NCBI GenBank assembly: GCA_002914805.1
Contig: JXTB01000021.1
Coordinates: forward strand, 792,247-856,246
Length of the DNA stretch: 64,000 nt
Direction: 5' to 3'
Origin: Parasponia andersonii
Taxonomy: Eukaryota; Streptophyta; Magnoliopsida; Rosales; Cannabaceae
Positions 61,901 through 64,000 of the stretch are shown in pieces. A program made the translations under genes and the position numbers. The notes beneath the pieces are model-generated. The model saw nothing but the letters and a program-made list of their open reading frames with translations, did not search any database and was not told where the DNA came from. Numbering within the stretch: position 1 is the stretch's first letter; each line of letters begins with the position of its first letter.

Positions 61901-62220
61901 AGGTCTCCTATAAGCTTCAACTCCGTGCTAAATTAAAGATTTTCCATGTCTTCCATGTTAGCATGCTAAAACCTTACCATGGAGATGAGGAAGATCCCTC
62001 AAGAGGCGAATCTAAAAGGGCTCCTACTACGGTGGTAACCTCTTTTGACAAAGAGGTAGAGTGCATTTTGGCTGATCGCTTGATCTACCGACGTAGTGTT
62101 CCTAACTATCCGAAATACTTAGTGAAGTGAAAGAATTTTCCCGAGGCCGAGGCTAGCTGGGAGCATGAAGATGCCTTGTGGCAATTCAAAAACCATATCG
62201 AGCGGTTCAAAATCGATGAC
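58940..62220 (+). pseudogene. gypsy pol remnant of the plus-strand chromovirus
   Basis: Protease shows ALVDTGASHNFVSVEEARRL (about 58985-59045). RT shows [20 protein letters not shown] (about 59705-59765) and a VVYLDDIVIYSKT block near 60005-60045. RNase H shows YELHMDASNFTIGGVLM (about 60445-60495). Integrase has the H2C2-type block CLVCQQDKVKQQ (about 61065-61100), VSMDFITSLSKSEGF (about 61155-61200) and [13 protein letters not shown] (about 61340-61378). The tail reads VFHVSMLKPYHGDE, then a chromodomain YLVKxKNFPEAEASWEHED near 62115-62175. Chromodomains can bias integration to heterochromatin marks. Broken. Confidence 0.88.
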
Positions 62221-62255
62221 GCGACGGGAACGTCACGAACTTGAATGGGGGAAGA

Positions 62256-62910
62256 TGTTACGCCCCGCTCATTTGGCTCCCAAAAATTCAATGTTGTTGC
62301 TCATGGCTCTAAGGTCTTGTATATATACTGCTCACCCAAAAAGATTGAGGAAGACCCTAGAACATAGTGGACACTTCTAGAGTGATCAAGAGAGGTCTTG
62401 GACATGCTAGAAGACTCTAGTTGGTACTACTAAGTCCTAGAAGGCTTTAGACAAGGGCAGATGGTGCTAGATGGGTTGGATGATCTTAGAAGCTCCTAGA
62501 ATGACTTAGAAGAATCATGATAGTGGGTGAACCTCTTAGGAGAATCTAGACCATGTTTTATTCTAGAATTCTCTATGTAAATATCTTTGTAGATATTATA
62601 ACTTTGGTTGAGAATAATCTAGACATTTTGTAAGATTATGCCACTTGGCATGATCCTAACCTTTGGTTGGTTTATACTTTGCCTATATAAAGAAACTCTT
62701 GGGTTCATTTGTACACAAGTCCCATTTGTGAGAGTTTTAAGCATTCTAAGAGTAGTATAAAGTTTTCATTCATAAAAACTCTCTCATCCTTACCACTTTG
62801 TCTCAAAAGCTTACTCTAAGTCCATTTCTTGAGTGTTAGTAGACTGACTTAGTGCGACAGACTGTACTAAGTGCCACACGATTTTCTAATTTAAGACTAG
62901 GGTCGTGACA
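62256..62910 (+). repeat. 3' LTR of the plus-strand chromovirus
   Basis: About 90% identical to 57013-57615 with one length difference of about 50 bp near 62315-62350. TTCTAGAATTC is conserved at 62561-62571, and the TATA box is at 62692-62700. Confidence 0.88.
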
Positions 62911-63846
62911 TAGTGCTCTTATGACCGGAATTATTAAAGCTAAATATTACCCAGGATGTTTGCTTATGGGGCTAAAATGGGGCACGATTCTTCAATGGTC
63001 TGGTAATCTATCATACACAGGGGAGAGATGTTCTGAAGATGGGGTTGAGATGGTGGGTCGGGTCTGGAAATACCATTCGGGCATTTAGGGATCCTTGGCT
63101 CCCTCATCCAGTTTCTTTTCAACCAATTACAAGATGCACTGAATCAAATATTGATCTCAAGGTGGTAGATCTGATTTGTGCTGGCCATTGGGATATGGAA
63201 ATGCTCAAACAACACTTCTTGACGATTGATCATGAAACAATTCCGAGTATTCCTTTTGGAAATATTATATTAGATGATGTCCTAGTTTGGCACTATGACA
63301 AGAAAGGTTGTTACACGGTTAAATCTGGATATAAACTTTTGACAGATGCGAAGATTGTTTCAAGCTCCTCCACAGTCGACAAAATAAGCACGTGGTGGTC
63401 TTTCCTTTGGGCTTTAAAGATCCCCAACAAGGTTCGGGTTTTTATATGGCGAGCATTCAGTGAGATTACCACCTCCCTTAACTATCCCGGCATGGTATTT
63501 GTTTTTCTTATATATGCTCCACCTGTAGAGACGGGATTGATCCCACCTTTCACGCCCTATTATCTTGCTCTGTGGCAGAGGAGGTTTGGTGTAACAGCAT
63601 ATTCCAGCCAGTCTTATCAAGGTTTAGCCAAAACGGGATTGCAGATTTGTTATTCTTTCTAAAATCCGAGTTACCAAGGAATGAATTCCAACTGTGGTGC
63701 ATTACGGCCTGGTTTGTGTGGCATAACCGTAACACTCGAGCCCCTGGCGGTGCCGCGAAGAATTTTTCTGCTGTGTTAGAGGATGCCTCTATCTGGTGGT
63801 ATGAGTATGATCGATTGTCAACCTCCCTGGAGTTGGTCCATCCTTA
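62911..63846 (+). pseudogene. LINE ORF2 C-terminal part (zinc-binding RT-associated domain)
   Basis: Continuation of the LINE interrupted at 57012. Translation starts SALMTGIIKAKYYP, then VLKMGLRWWVGSGNTIRAFRDPWLP (63030-63105). It continues with DDVLVWHYDKKGCYTVKSGY and WWSFLWALKIPNKVRVFIWR (63390-63450), the usual plant LINE zf-RVT region. The zinc-binding stretch includes CRDGIDPTFHALLSCSVAEEV (63528-63590). At least two frame changes are present. It ends HP-stop at 63847, where a gypsy-like sequence begins, so the RNase H domain is not seen. Confidence 0.8.
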
Positions 63847-64000
63847 ATGTAAGGTATCCATGAATATAGAATATAAACACTAAAAATTAACACAGGCATG
63901 ATCACAGACAGATCTGAAGCCTTGCTCTGATACCAAAACTGTCACGACCGAAAATCCAAGGCCATGACTTTTACTAAATTTAAGTGAAAACAGTGATAAA
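63847..64000 (-). mobile_element. Minus-strand gypsy leader and start of a 5' LTR (runs off window)
   Basis: GCTCTGATACCA (about 63924-63935) is the complement of a TGGTATCAGAGC primer-binding site, as in the minus-strand chromovirus at 47595-47606. It is followed by TGTCACGACCGAAAATCC (from about 63941), a TGTCACGACC LTR terminus like that at 40656 and 47615. It therefore looks like the 5' LTR end of another minus-strand gypsy element. Only about 80 bases of leader lie to the left before the LINE. Confidence 0.6.

Larger units (their letters stand above)
57013..62910 (+). mobile_element. Ty3/gypsy chromovirus inserted in the LINE
   Basis: LTRs 57013-57615 (603 bp) and 62256-62910 (655 bp) both read TGTTACGCCCC...GGTCGTGACA. 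A primer-binding-site-like GTGGTATCAGGGC (57618-57630) follows the 5' LTR and a purine tract (AATGGGGGAAGA) precedes the 3' LTR. TAGT flanks both sides (57009-57012 and 62911-62914), a short target duplication in the LINE. Internal order is gag, protease, RT, RNase H, integrase, chromodomain. About 35 differences in 355 aligned LTR bases (about 10%) suggest insertion a few million years ago. Broken by about ten interruptions. The branch within chromoviruses is not resolved. Confidence 0.88.
53939..63846 (+). mobile_element. Plus-strand LINE, split by two later insertions
   Basis: Three LINE blocks in the same orientation: 53939-55337 (ORF1 and endonuclease start), 56777-57012 (RT C-terminal part), and 62911-63846 (after RT, zinc-binding domain). 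Between them lie a minus-strand copia fragment (55338-56776) and a gypsy chromovirus (57013-62910). At the chromovirus junction the LINE frame meets in phase (TAT CCT AGT then GCT CTT ATG) apart from the TAGT target duplication. A large middle part of ORF2 (rest of the endonuclease and most of RT) is absent at the copia junction. The right end is cut by another gypsy sequence. Confidence 0.8.

Overview
The window looks like nuclear DNA from a eudicot plant. It is AT-rich, has one intron-containing host gene of the plant-specific VIN3-like (VEL) family, and is otherwise mostly Ty1/copia and Ty3/gypsy LTR retrotransposons, LINEs and MITE-like elements typical of plant intergenic space. No prokaryotic genes, CRISPR arrays, rRNA genes or tRNA genes were seen. 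There is a 79-base run of N at 16566-16644 and a single N at 10134.

Layout. 1-917: MITE-like repeats and a TA microsatellite. 923-5110: an old copia element with both LTRs and an exact 5-bp target duplication. 5751-6139: a TIR element just beyond the 3' end of the host gene. 6699-12423 (minus): the host gene, a four-exon VIN3-like PHD protein predicted at 742 residues, with its promoter and CT-rich leader up to about 12600. 12600-15868: non-coding. 15869-20851: a second copia element. 20852-26310: non-coding AT-rich DNA with a long foldback element (24558-24799) beside a MITE (24814-25049). 26400-29340 (minus): a decayed LINE. 29810-40510: remnants of one copia element on either side of a younger SIRE-like copia element (30713-39594) with about 1.3-kb LTRs. 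40656-49818 (minus): a gypsy chromovirus with 2.2-kb LTRs. 49990-52439: non-coding.

52440-64000 is a nest. A minus-strand LINE fragment (52440-53560) lies head-to-head with a plus-strand LINE (53939-63846). The plus-strand LINE is interrupted by a minus-strand copia gag/LTR fragment (55338-56776) and by a gypsy chromovirus (57013-62910). Another minus-strand gypsy LTR begins at about 63941 and runs off the window.

Only the VIN3-like gene looks like a working host gene. The LTR elements all look broken. Hand-counted LTR divergence suggests insertions spread over a few million years (about 6-14% between LTR pairs). The most distinctive observations are perfect three-unit heat-shock-element motifs in the LTR of the 57013-62910 chromovirus, an ATGA stop/start overlap between the two LINE ORFs at 55012-55015, and a palindromic core in a MITE family whose central triplet is inverted between copies. 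I did not find a clearly new biological system. These signals are the best leads.
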